Origin: Rhodanobacter ginsengisoli
Lineage (GTDB): Bacteria; Pseudomonadota; Gammaproteobacteria; Xanthomonadales; Rhodanobacteraceae
Reading direction: 5' to 3'
Assembly: GCF_042657065.1 (NCBI RefSeq)
Contig: NZ_JBHSNF010000001.1
Location: 1,674,001 to 1,738,000 of the forward strand
DNA length: 64,000 bases
Positions 16,135 to 24,456 of the stretch are shown here, in pieces. Within the stretch, counting starts at the first letter, position 1. Every line of letters begins with the position of its first letter. Under the pieces are notes generated by a model. It saw nothing but the letters and a program-made list of their open reading frames with translations. It had not been told where the DNA came from and did no database searches. The translations under genes were made by a program, and so were the position numbers.

Positions 16135-16908
16135 ATGCGTCCGACCATGCTTGCCCTCTTGATCACCCTCGCGCTACCCGCGGTTGCACAGGCCGGGGTG
16201 CCTAAACCACATGACGGTGCGGTCACTGCCACCGTGCGCAAGGCTATCGCCGATCCGGCCCGCGCGACCGACAAGGCGGACGATGCCCGACGCAAGATGG
16301 CCCAGGTCATGATGTTCGCCGGCGTCAAACCAGGCCAGAAGGTGCTGGAGCTGGTGCCGGGCAAGGGTTACTGGACGCGGGTGTTCAGCGCCATCGTGGG
16401 TCCGAAGGGGCATGTCTACACCGTCTGGCCGGACGAGATGGGAAAATATTCCACCGAGAGCCTGGCCAGCTGGAACAAGCTGGTCGCCACGCCGCACTAT
16501 GCCAATGTCAGCCTGCTGGTACAGCCGGCGGCGAAGTTGAGCGTGCCGATGCCGGTGGACCTGGTGTTCACGTCGCAGAATTATCACGATTACCACGACC
16601 CGTTCATGGGGCCGGTGGACATGGCGAAGTTCGACAGGCAGGTCTACGACGCACTGAAGCCCGGCGGCCTGTTCGTGGTGATCGACCATGTGGCTCCGGC
16701 CGGTTCCGGCCTCGCCGACACGAACACGCTGCATCGCATCGATCCGGCGGTGGTCAGGCGTGAGGTGGAGTCCGCTGGATTCGTCTTCGACGGCGAGAGC
16801 GATGCCCTGCGCAACCCGCAGGATCCACACACCAACAAGGTGTTCGACAAGTCGATACGCGGTCACACCGACCAGTTCATCTACCGCTTCCGCAAGCCGG
16901 CGAAATAA
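16135..16908 (+). CDS. Exported class I methyltransferase-like protein (COG4798 type)
   Basis: 257 residues. CGGAG lies 7 nt before the ATG. The N-terminus MRPTMLALLITLALPAVAQA is a signal peptide. The rest is a Rossmann methyltransferase: motif I is VLELVPGKGYWTR, and later KPGGLFVVIDH resembles motif IV/V. The last part carries the Asn/Thr/Phe-rich C-terminus usual in this family. SAM is not expected outside the cytoplasm, so the real role of exported members is unclear; a non-catalytic or detoxification role has to be considered. It is divergent from the EreA/ChaN-like gene with a 179-nt shared upstream region. Confidence 0.85.
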   Translation: MRPTMLALLITLALPAVAQAGVPKPHDGAVTATVRKAIADPARATDKADDARRKMAQVMMFAGVKPGQKVLELVPGKGYWTRVFSAIVGPKGHVYTVWPDEMGKYSTESLASWNKLVATPHYANVSLLVQPAAKLSVPMPVDLVFTSQNYHDYHDPFMGPVDMAKFDRQVYDALKPGGLFVVIDHVAPAGSGLADTNTLHRIDPAVVRREVESAGFVFDGESDALRNPQDPHTNKVFDKSIRGHTDQFIYRFRKPAK

Positions 16909-17030
16909 CCCCTCGGACCATGGCGGTCCGGCCATGGCTGCGCTTGAGCTGAAACGGTGATTGGCTGCACCATCGGGCATCTCGATGATGCGGCTGCCGG
17001 GTGCGTGATGAAAACCGTGGGAACAACACC

Positions 17031-17222
17031 GTGAGTCCTGCCGACCCCGGCGCGCCGGAGACTGCGGCCGCCGATCCGGCGCCGGTGCCTCCGCTCGAGC
17101 CGGATGCGGCCGATTGCTGCGGCGAGGGCTGCGCGCGTTGCGTTTATGACGTCTACGACGAGGCGCTCGAGCGTTACAAGACCGCCCTGGCGGCATGGCG
17201 AGCGCGCCACCCCGAATCGTGA
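17031..17222 (+). CDS. Small oxidoreductase-like domain protein (Cys motif)
   Basis: About 63 residues. After a Pro/Ala/Asp-rich lead comes the conserved block DCCGEGCARCVYDVYDEALE, diagnostic of the Oxidored-like (PF09791) family. Four cysteines in CC...C..C suggest metal or redox chemistry; the biochemical role is not established. GTG 17031 is chosen because GTGGGA lies 8 nt upstream; GTG 17001 is a longer option. The DDAH-like gene starts 27 nt downstream in the same direction, so the two are likely co-transcribed. Confidence 0.78.
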   Translation: MSPADPGAPETAAADPAPVPPLEPDAADCCGEGCARCVYDVYDEALERYKTALAAWRARHPES

Positions 17223-17249
17223 GCCCCGCCGTATTTCCGAGGAAACAGC

Positions 17250-18020
17250 ATGTGGACTGCCATTACCCGCGAAGTCAGCGCCGCGCTCGCCGATTGCGAG
17301 TTGTCGCACATCCCGCGCAAGGCGATCGATGTCGCGCTGGCCGACGCGCAGCACCGCGACTACCGGCGTGCACTGGAGGCACTTGGTTGTCGCGTACTGG
17401 TTCTGCCGGCCGAGCCCGCGCTGCCCGATTCGGTGTTCGTCGAGGACGTGGCGATCGTGCTGGACGAGGTGGCGATCGTCACCCGACCCGGTGCGGCGTC
17501 CCGGCGCGATGAGGTAGCCAGTGTCGCGGTGGCGTTGCGCCGCCACCGGCCCGTGCTGGCGATCGATGCGCCCGGCACCATCGACGGCGGCGATGTGCTG
17601 CGGCTCGGTCGCACGCTGTACGTGGGCCAGTCGGCGCGCAGCAACGCCGAGGGCATCGCGCAATTGCGCGACCTGCTGGCCGGCTTCGGCTACGCCGTGC
17701 AAGGCGTGCCGACCCGCGGTTGCCTGCACTTGAAATCCGCCGTGACCCAGCTGGACGACGATACGCTGCTGCTGCAACCGGCGTGGGTCGAGCGCGAACG
17801 CTTCGCCGATTTTCGCGTGATCGAAGTCGATCCCGCCGAACCGCACGCGGCGAACGTGGTGCGCATCGGCGAGGCGTTGCTGATGCCGGCGAGCTTCCCG
17901 CGCACCCGGCAGCGATTGATCGACGCCGGCTACAAGGTCACCACTGTCGACGTCAGCGAACTGCAGAAGGCCGAGGGCGCGGTGACCTGCTGCAGCCTGG
18001 TGTTCCGGGCAGGCGGGTGA
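17250..18020 (+). CDS. Dimethylarginine dimethylaminohydrolase (DDAH) family
   Basis: 256 residues of the guanidino-modifying (pentein) superfamily. Seen are the substrate-side acid in DSVFVEDVAIV, IDGGDVLR, the catalytic His in CLHLKSAV, and the nucleophile Cys near the C-terminus (EGAVTCCSLVF). This set matches bacterial DDAH, which hydrolyses methylated arginines to citrulline and methylamines; N-succinylarginine dihydrolase is much longer. Length fits. A GNAT gene follows with its start within 10 nt. Confidence 0.88.
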   Translation: MWTAITREVSAALADCELSHIPRKAIDVALADAQHRDYRRALEALGCRVLVLPAEPALPDSVFVEDVAIVLDEVAIVTRPGAASRRDEVASVAVALRRHRPVLAIDAPGTIDGGDVLRLGRTLYVGQSARSNAEGIAQLRDLLAGFGYAVQGVPTRGCLHLKSAVTQLDDDTLLLQPAWVERERFADFRVIEVDPAEPHAANVVRIGEALLMPASFPRTRQRLIDAGYKVTTVDVSELQKAEGAVTCCSLVFRAGG

Positions 18021-18028
18021 GCGCGGCG

Positions 18029-18508
18029 ATGCGTATCCGTTACCGCCTCGGCCGGCCGCAGGATGCGCGCGCCATCGGTGTGCTGGCTCGACGGGTGACG
18101 CGACGCTGGATCCTGCCCGATCAGCCCGACAGCGCGGCGCCGCTGCTGCTCGCCGGCATGAAGGCCCGGGCGATTCGCAAGAAGATCGTGGCCGGCCAGC
18201 GCTTTCATCTTGCGTGGCTGGACGGCGAGCGCCTGGTCGGCGTGGCAGCGATGCGCGACGATGCCCACCTGTTCCAGTTCTTCGTGAGCACCCGGCTGCA
18301 GCGGCAAGGTATCGCGCGCCAGCTGTGGCAGCGCGTGATGCGCGATGCCGTTCGTCGCGCGGGTACGCGGCACTTCACGCTGAAGTCTTCGGCGATGGCC
18401 GAGCCGGTCTACCGGCGTTTCGGCTTCGTGCCGAGCGGGCCGCACATCGTTTCCGATACCGGTTTGATCACCCGCCCGATGCATCTGGATCTGCCTTCCG
18501 GCAGGTGA
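18029..18508 (+). CDS. GNAT family N-acetyltransferase
   Basis: 159 residues. The acetyl-CoA loop RLQRQGIARQLW fits the R/Q-x-x-G-x-G/A signature, and the end shows EPVYRRFGF, the usual GNAT C-terminal strand. It lies just after the DDAH gene; a GTG at 18017 overlapping the DDAH stop (GTGA) would add four residues, so translational coupling is likely. Substrate unknown; an amine or arginine-derived compound would suit the neighbour, but that is a guess. Confidence 0.86.
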   Translation: MRIRYRLGRPQDARAIGVLARRVTRRWILPDQPDSAAPLLLAGMKARAIRKKIVAGQRFHLAWLDGERLVGVAAMRDDAHLFQFFVSTRLQRQGIARQLWQRVMRDAVRRAGTRHFTLKSSAMAEPVYRRFGFVPSGPHIVSDTGLITRPMHLDLPSGR

Positions 18509-18676
18509 GGCGATGGGTGGGATCGGTCTACGTGCCGATGCCTTCCGCATTCATCGCATGACGCGCGGACCGTACGATCTTGCGGCGGTTCCTAGGACTT
18601 TTTGTCATACCGCTGCAAGCAGTGGTCGCATATAACTGCGCTGGGGGAATTCTTACAACCGCGTAGGGATATAGCG

Positions 18677-21406
18677 ATGTCAATGAAAAAAATGATAACC
18701 CGCAGCCTCGTGCTTGCGGGGCTGGTAGTGTGTTTGCCGACGCTGGCCGGGCCAGCGGTATTGCCTGATCACCAGGAGTTCGACGCCGCCTTGCAGGTAC
18801 CGTTTCAAGCGGCGGCTGCGCGCTCTTTCATCATGCATTTCGAATATCCCGGCGCCGCCGTGGGCACGCCGGTGGCGTGGCAGATCGTACTGCTGGATCG
18901 CAGCGGCAATCCGCTGAGGGAGTGGAACGGCAGCACCGCCCTGCACGCACGCCAGAGCCAGGCCAGCGTCAGCTGGGATGGCCTGGACAGCCGGCACCAC
19001 GCGCTGCCAGCGGGTTATTACACGGTACGCATGCGGGCGATCGCACTCGACGAGGACAACGCGCGGCGCATCGGTACCGGCATCGCGACCCATGCGCTCA
19101 AGCTGGCCGAACGTCTGGCGCCGACCCAGGTCGAGGAACAGCGTCAGGACATCCAGGTGGGCCAGCTGACGCCTGCGACCATGCCCACGTTCAATGCCCT
19201 GCCGCGGCACGGTGCGGGTGGGGCGCATGCACTGTCGCTGTCGGTCGTCGCCAGCGGGCTGCCCTACACGATCTACTACGGCAACCTGCACAGCCAGACC
19301 AACCACAGCGATGGCGGTGGCGATCTCAGCAGTTGCACCGGCGCGCAGGCACCGCAGAGCAGTCCCTACGGCCCCGCCGACGCGTACCTGTACGCGATGA
19401 ACCGTGGCCTGGACATCCTGATGACGTCCGAGCACAACCACATGTACGACGGCTCCACCGGCACCAACCTGTCCGCCGATCCGGCCACGGCGAAGAACCT
19501 GTTCGCCTCGGGCCTGGCGGCGGCCAGTTCGTTCCACGCCGCACACCCGGACTTCCTGCCGATCTATGGCCAGGAGTGGGGCGTGATCAGCAACGGCGGA
19601 CACCTGAACATCATGAATGCCGATGGCCTGATCGAGTGGGAGAAGAACAGTGCCGGCCAGCTGATCGGCGACTACGAGATCGCCAAGGGCGACTATGCCT
19701 CGCTGTACACGCTGATGAAGACCAAGGGCTGGGTCGGCCAGTTCAACCACCCGGCCTCGAGCGGCCAGTTCACCGTCAACGGCACCAACTTCGGCTATAC
19801 CGCGGACGGTGATCAGGTGATGGTGCTGGCCGAGGTGCTGAACAGTTCGGCATTCTCCAGCAACACCACCGAGACCGAGACCAGCCTGCACAGCTACGAG
19901 ACGGCCTTCAACACCATTCTCGAGCGCGGCTATCACGTCGCACCCAGTTCGGACCAGGACAACCACTGCGCGAACTGGGGCGCCAGCTCCACCAACCGCA
20001 CCGGCGTGCTGATCCCGAGCGGCATCGCGCTGAGCCTGAGCAGTTTCGTGGATGCCCTGAATGCCCGTCGCGTGTTCGCCACCGAGGACAAGAACGCGCA
20101 GATCGTGCTGACCGCGAACGGCCATGTGATGGGCGAGCGCTTCAGCAACAGCGGCCCGCTGACGCTCACCGTCAACTATGCCAGCGCCAACGGGCAGACC
20201 GTGCAGCGTGTGCAATTGTTCGAAGGGGTGCCCGGCAGCAACGGCACGGTGGGCAGCCTGTCGGAAACCGCGACCACCACCGTCACGCCAAGCCTGGGCG
20301 ATCATTTCTACTACGCCAAGATCACCGAGGCCAACGGCCAGCTGCTGTGGTCGGCACCGGTCTGGGTGACCGAGAGTGCGGGCGGCGGCGACACCACGCC
20401 GCCGACGGTCAGTGCGAGCGAGAGCGGCGGCAGCGGCACGATCACGTTCGCGGCCAGCGCCACGGACAACGTCGGGGTCACCCGGGTGGAGTTCTACGTC
20501 GATGGCGCGCTGAAGGCCACCGACACCAGCTTGCCGTATGCGGCCACGCTGGATTCGACCACGCTGGCCGACGGCAGCCATACGCTGCTCGCGAAGGCCT
20601 ATGACGCGGCCGGCAATGTCGGCAGCAGCAGCTCGGTCGGCTTCAGCGTGTCCAACGCCGTCGGCGACACCACGGCGCCGACGGTCAGCGCGTCGGAAAG
20701 CGGCAGCGGTGGCACGATCACGTTCGCGGCCAGTGCCACGGACAACGTCGGGGTCACCCGGGTGGAGTTCTATGTCGATGGCGCGCTGAAGGCCACCGAC
20801 ACCAGCTCGCCGTATGCGGCCACGCTGGATTCGACCACGTTGGCCGATGGCAGCCACACGCTGCTCGCGAAGGCCTATGACGCGGCCGGCAATGTGGGCA
20901 GCAGCAGTTCGGTCGGCTTCAGCGTATCCAACGGTGGCGGCAGCCCAGTCGAGCTGATCGGCAACGGCGGCTTCGAGAGCGGCACGGCAAGCTGGACGCA
21001 GACCAGCGGCGTGATCACCAGCTCCAGCAGCGAAGCGGCCCACGCCGGCAGCTGGAAGGCATGGCTGGATGGCTACGGCAGCACGCACACCGACTACGTG
21101 CGGCAGCAGATCAGCATTCCGGCCGGCGTGTCCAATGCGACTCTGGACTTCTTCATGCATATCGACACCGCCGAGTCCGGCAGCACCGCTTACGACACCC
21201 TGCAGGTCCAGGTGATCACGTCCACCGGCAACTACGTCACCCTGGCCACGTTCTCCAACAAGGACGCGGCCGGTGGTTACCAGGAACACACGATCAACCT
21301 GAATGCCTACAAGGGACAGACCCTGCAGATCAATTTCTACGGGGTGGAAGACAGCACCCAGCAGACTTCGTTCGTGATCGACGACGTCAGCGTCAAGGCG
21401 CTGTAA
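18677..21406 (+). CDS. Secreted PHP-type metallohydrolase with Ig repeats and C-terminal beta domain
   Basis: 909 residues. TAGGGA lies 7 nt before ATG 18677, followed by a signal peptide (SLVLAGLVVCLPTLAGP). A FlgD/Ig-like strand region comes first. Then a PHP-like (CehA/McbA type) catalytic domain with probable metal ligands in YYGNLHSQTNHSDGG, SEHNH, GQEWG, FNHPAS and SDQDNH. After it come two almost identical 92-residue Ig-like repeats starting DTTPPTVSASESG, each with DNVGVTRVEFYVDG. The C-terminus (GNGGFESGTASW...) is a jelly-roll carbohydrate/adhesion-type domain. It probably acts on a phosphoester or carbamate-type substrate outside the cell; the true substrate is not predictable. A 30-bp palindrome follows. 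Confidence 0.85.
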   Translation: MSMKKMITRSLVLAGLVVCLPTLAGPAVLPDHQEFDAALQVPFQAAAARSFIMHFEYPGAAVGTPVAWQIVLLDRSGNPLREWNGSTALHARQSQASVSWDGLDSRHHALPAGYYTVRMRAIALDEDNARRIGTGIATHALKLAERLAPTQVEEQRQDIQVGQLTPATMPTFNALPRHGAGGAHALSLSVVASGLPYTIYYGNLHSQTNHSDGGGDLSSCTGAQAPQSSPYGPADAYLYAMNRGLDILMTSEHNHMYDGSTGTNLSADPATAKNLFASGLAAASSFHAAHPDFLPIYGQEWGVISNGGHLNIMNADGLIEWEKNSAGQLIGDYEIAKGDYASLYTLMKTKGWVGQFNHPASSGQFTVNGTNFGYTADGDQVMVLAEVLNSSAFSSNTTETETSLHSYETAFNTILERGYHVAPSSDQDNHCANWGASSTNRTGVLIPSGIALSLSSFVDALNARRVFATEDKNAQIVLTANGHVMGERFSNSGPLTLTVNYASANGQTVQRVQLFEGVPGSNGTVGSLSETATTTVTPSLGDHFYYAKITEANGQLLWSAPVWVTESAGGGDTTPPTVSASESGGSGTITFAASATDNVGVTRVEFYVDGALKATDTSLPYAATLDSTTLADGSHTLLAKAYDAAGNVGSSSSVGFSVSNAVGDTTAPTVSASESGSGGTITFAASATDNVGVTRVEFYVDGALKATDTSSPYAATLDSTTLADGSHTLLAKAYDAAGNVGSSSSVGFSVSNGGGSPVELIGNGGFESGTASWTQTSGVITSSSSEAAHAGSWKAWLDGYGSTHTDYVRQQISIPAGVSNATLDFFMHIDTAESGSTAYDTLQVQVITSTGNYVTLATFSNKDAAGGYQEHTINLNAYKGQTLQINFYGVEDSTQQTSFVIDDVSVKAL
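20390..20941 (+). repeat. Two tandem 276-bp repeats encoding Ig-like modules
   Basis: The unit is 92 codons; for example GGCACGATCACGTTCGCGGC occurs at 20435 and again at 20711. The encoded modules differ at only a few residues (SLPY versus SSPY, SGGSG versus SGSGG). Such near identity at DNA level indicates recent duplication or gene conversion, and the copy number may vary between strains. Confidence 0.9.
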
Positions 21407-21412
21407 ACCTGC

Positions 21413-21442
21413 TGACAGGAGGCGCCGCGGCGCCTCCTGTCA
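21413..21442. terminator. 30-bp perfect palindrome after the PHP gene
   Basis: TGACAGGAGGCGCCG is followed directly by its reverse complement, 7 nt after the stop codon. It would form a very stable hairpin. A T-run is missing, so it may be an RNA-stabilising or weak terminator structure. Confidence 0.65.
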
Positions 21443-21519
21443 CACGCCGGGCGGATTTCACCGACCCCGCGGCATGGCCGGGCTACACTGTGTCGATCAC
21501 TTGTCGACACTCCAGGAAA

Positions 21520-22035
21520 ATGCCCGTGACCGATGCCATGTACGCCAGCTCCATCCCCGTGTTCAAGCAGATGCTGGGCGGCCTCGCCGCGATCCTGGCC
21601 AAGGCCGAAGCGCATGCCGCCGAAAAGAACATCGACGTGACGGCGCTGACCCAGGCACGACTGTTTCCCGACATGTTTCCCATGCGACGGCAGGTGCAGA
21701 TCGCCTGCGATTTCGCGCGCGGCGTGTCGGCGCGGCTGGCCGGGGCCGAGGTACCCAAGTACGAGGACCAGGAACAGAGCTTCGCCGAACTGCGTGAGCT
21801 GATCGAGCGCACGCTGGGCTTCATCGGCGGCTTCGGTCCGGCACAGTTCGAAGGGGCTGCCGGGCGTGAGATCGTGACACGGCCGGGTACGCCGAAGGAG
21901 CGTCGCTTCGATGGCCAGACCTATCTGCTGAGCTATGGCCTGCCGCAGTTCTTCTTCCACGTCACCACGGCTTACGCGCTGCTGCGCCACAACGGCGTCG
22001 AGATCGGCAAGCGGGATTACATGGGTCAGTATTGA
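21520..22035 (+). CDS. DUF1993 family protein
   Basis: 171 residues matching the DUF1993 family by its opening (SIPVFKQMLGGLAAILAKAE), the LFPDMFPMRRQV block and the end (YGLPQFFFHVTTAYALLRHNG, then GKRDYMG). The family has a DinB-like four-helix-bundle shape and no proven activity. ATG 21520 has AGGA very close (3 nt); ATG 21538 is possible. It stands alone between a palindrome and a convergent HDOD gene. Confidence 0.9.
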   Translation: MPVTDAMYASSIPVFKQMLGGLAAILAKAEAHAAEKNIDVTALTQARLFPDMFPMRRQVQIACDFARGVSARLAGAEVPKYEDQEQSFAELRELIERTLGFIGGFGPAQFEGAAGREIVTRPGTPKERRFDGQTYLLSYGLPQFFFHVTTAYALLRHNGVEIGKRDYMGQY

Positions 22036-22124
22036 GTGGCCTGACGCCGTCGCGGCGCCTTTCGCCGGTGCCGGACGGACCCGGTATCGCGCCACTGGCC
22101 TGCACGCGCAGGAACTCGCCCGGA

Positions 22125-23186
22125 TCAGGCGTCCTCGTCGGGCGGGAAGTTGTTGCGCATGTCCAACTGGCAGCGCGCGAGCAGGGAAGGCGGGTAGCTG
22201 TCCGGCCAGCCTTCGTCAAAATCCAGTTCGCCGGAAATCAGCTCATGCTCGCCCAGCACCTGTGCCATGGCCAGCAGATTGGCGCTCAGAAGCGCCTTGC
22301 CAAGCGGTGTGGATACCGGCTGCCTGCCGGCGTTCTGGCGTTCGGTCAATGCGTCGATGACGGCCGGGGGCAACTCCCAGTAGTGCGCAGCCTGCACTGA
22401 CAGCCGTGCGGCGAGCCTGGCGCAGCCAGCGAGAAACGCGGACGAGACCGCCTCGGGAGGGGACGGCATCAACCGGTCCAGCAGGCGTACCACCGCGCCG
22501 GTACCGGTCTGGCAGATGATGCCGGCCAGATACGCCTCGAAGGTATCGCTTCCCCCACTATTCTTGGCGAACCAGGCGCAGGCATGGGAGCAGCGCTCGG
22601 CGTGATCCCACAGCCGTTCGCCCGTGGCAGTGCGTCCCGGGGCGATCCCGCTGGCTTGCAGGATGGGCTTCATCACATGCTGGGTGAGTACCCGGTGCAG
22701 ACCCTCCTGGCCCATCAGGATGACGGCCTGCTGCAGGCTGGTGATGGGTTGCGCGGAGCGGTAATACACGCTGCTGGTGGCACGCATGACTTCGCCGACC
22801 ATCAGCGGATCCCGGCCGACCAGCTTGGCGACCTGGCCGCCCGAGGACTTGTCGCTCTTGAGCATGCGAAGCAGCTGGGGCAGCACCGCTGGCAGGCGCG
22901 GCAGGCTGCGCATGTCGAAGCGCTTGCTGAGCGGTTCCAGGCGATTGAGCGTGGCCAGCTCGGCGCTGGACAGTTGATGGGCATCGCTGTCCGGCAAGCC
23001 GAACACGAACCGATGGAAGCGATCCTCGATCTCGTCCGGCGTGGCGGCCGGGCAGGCCGCCGGGGCATTCCCCGGCTGGATGGTGGTCGCGGCGACCCGG
23101 GCACGCACAGGCGTGGCTGCATTTGGTCTCGCCCAGGTCGCAGCAACCCCGTAATTGCCGAAGAGGCGCCGCCAGATGCTCCTCAT
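22125..23186 (-). CDS. HDOD domain signalling protein
   Basis: 353 residues. AAGGAAAG precedes the ATG. After an Ala/Pro-rich N-terminal linker, the HDOD core is clear: SLPRLPAVLPQLLRML, VAKLVGRDPLMVGEVMRATSS, and ITSLQQAVILMGQEGLHRVL. HDOD proteins resemble HD phosphohydrolases but usually lack the metal ligands and act as scaffolds or regulators in c-di-GMP, motility or biofilm circuits. No second signalling domain is fused. Convergent with DUF1993. Confidence 0.9.
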   Translation of the reverse strand: MRSIWRRLFGNYGVAATWARPNAATPVRARVAATTIQPGNAPAACPAATPDEIEDRFHRFVFGLPDSDAHQLSSAELATLNRLEPLSKRFDMRSLPRLPAVLPQLLRMLKSDKSSGGQVAKLVGRDPLMVGEVMRATSSVYYRSAQPITSLQQAVILMGQEGLHRVLTQHVMKPILQASGIAPGRTATGERLWDHAERCSHACAWFAKNSGGSDTFEAYLAGIICQTGTGAVVRLLDRLMPSPPEAVSSAFLAGCARLAARLSVQAAHYWELPPAVIDALTERQNAGRQPVSTPLGKALLSANLLAMAQVLGEHELISGELDFDEGWPDSYPPSLLARCQLDMRNNFPPDEDA

Positions 23187-23368
23187 AGACTTTCCTTCAT
23201 TACCAGGGCGCTGGCTCCGCTTGTGCTGCTCTGGGTATCGGCCGCTGCCCTGTAATATTTAGCGGCAGCAGGCCGGGCGGCCCTTGTCAGCCGGCGACAT
23301 GCCGCGTCGCCGCCCCCGCCGGGCAAACCGCAGCGCTGCGATTTCCCCATGTCCCGCAGTGGAACCGT

Positions 23369-23470
23369 TTACTGGTTCTTCTTCTTTTCCTGCTTGGCGG
23401 CCTTCTTTTCCTTCATGGTCTTGGCCGGCTTTTTCTTCTCGCTTTTCTTTGAATCCATGCCCTTGCTCAT
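23369..23470 (-). CDS. 33-residue lysine-rich small protein
   Basis: A short frame starting MSKGMDSKKSEKKK and ending EKKKNQ; about 45% Lys and otherwise Ala, Glu, Ser. A good Shine-Dalgarno (GGGAG, 6 nt before ATG 23470) supports translation. It contains no hydrophobic segment, so it is likely a cytosolic, nucleic-acid-binding or disordered protein. I do not recognise a named family. The alternative that this is a chance Lys-rich frame is made less likely by the ribosome site and by A-rich codons in otherwise G+C-rich DNA. Confidence 0.68.
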   Translation of the reverse strand: MSKGMDSKKSEKKKPAKTMKEKKAAKQEKKKNQ

Positions 23471-23619
23471 GCTGCTCTCCCGGATGTGGATGGTGTGGGT
23501 TGCGGTTTGTGACAAAGCTGACGCCGGGCACCTTCAGCCACGGGACACGTGGCATGCGGCGCGCTGACGGAGTTTACGCCGCAAGCGGGGCCCCGGCGGT
23601 GGATTCCGGCGAGTGACGG

Positions 23620-24342
23620 TCAGATGCGTTCGCCCGGGGCCAGATAGCGCCATTGCCCGGGGGGCAGTTTCGCCAGCGGGATGCGCCCCACGCGCAGGCG
23701 CTTCATCGCCAGCACCTTGAGTCCGACCGCCTGGCACATCGGCTCGATCTGGGTGGGTTGCAGGCCCTTGAAGGCGAAGCGCAGGCGTTGCTCGCTCTGC
23801 CAGCTGACCTTGATCGGCGGCATGGCGTAATTGTTGAAGCGCAGGCCGTGATTGAGCAGGGCCAGCCCGTTCGGGATCAACTCGCCGCTGATGTCGACCT
23901 CGAACTCCTGCTCGACCCGGTCGATGTCTTCGCTGAGCTTGCGGGTGACGCGCCAGTCCTGGGTGAAGATCAGCAGGCCGCTGGCCTCCGTCGGCAGTGC
24001 CAGCGGCGAGAGCAGTCGCTGCAGATGACGCTTCAGCGGGCGCACGCCGGAGGCATCATCGGCCGAACGGGTGGCCGGAGTGACCAGGGCGCTGGCCGGG
24101 TTCGGGCCGTTGCCGGCGTCGTAACCCACCGGTTTGTGCAGTACCAGGGTGGCCGGCTCGGTGGGAATCAAGCGGGCCCCGGGGTCGAGTTCGACGGTCT
24201 GCGCGTCGACCATGAACTGCGGTTCTTCCACCACCTGTCCGTCGACCCGCACCCAGCCGCCTTCGATGTATTGCTCGGCCTCGCGGCGCGAGCACCCGGT
24301 CAGCGCGACGACGCGTTTGGCGAGGCGGACGGATTCGGTCAT
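23620..24342 (-). CDS. RluF/RsuA-like S4-domain protein lacking the catalytic Asp
   Basis: 240 residues. An N-terminal S4 RNA-binding domain (RLAKRVVALTGCSRREAEQY) is followed by the RsuA/RluF-type synthase fold (LVLHKPVGYDAGNG, VEQEFEVDISG, then QPTQIEPMCQAVGLKVLAMKR). The expected GRLDxxTxGLL catalytic motif reads LALPTEASGLL: the invariant Asp is replaced by Pro. It can probably still bind 23S rRNA or tRNA near the RluF site, but is unlikely to isomerise uridine. The fold call is secure; loss of activity is an inference from the missing residue. Weak ribosome site before the ATG. Confidence 0.87.
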   Translation of the reverse strand: MTESVRLAKRVVALTGCSRREAEQYIEGGWVRVDGQVVEEPQFMVDAQTVELDPGARLIPTEPATLVLHKPVGYDAGNGPNPASALVTPATRSADDASGVRPLKRHLQRLLSPLALPTEASGLLIFTQDWRVTRKLSEDIDRVEQEFEVDISGELIPNGLALLNHGLRFNNYAMPPIKVSWQSEQRLRFAFKGLQPTQIEPMCQAVGLKVLAMKRLRVGRIPLAKLPPGQWRYLAPGERI

Positions 24343-24456
24343 CGGGATGCCAGGCAGAGAGAAGTGCCCATTGTATGCGCCACGGCGGGGTCGCATCGGC
24401 TGGCAATCACGGCAAGCGCCCCCAGATCGGGGGCTTCCGCCATGCGAGGCCGCGCG

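Noticed and set aside
20390..20941. CRISPR array
   Set aside because: There are only two units of 276 bp, in frame within a gene and without spacers; these are protein repeats.
18680..21289. 869-residue reverse-strand frame opposite the PHP gene
   Set aside because: Shadow of the forward gene; its apparent repeats are only the Ig repeats read backwards.
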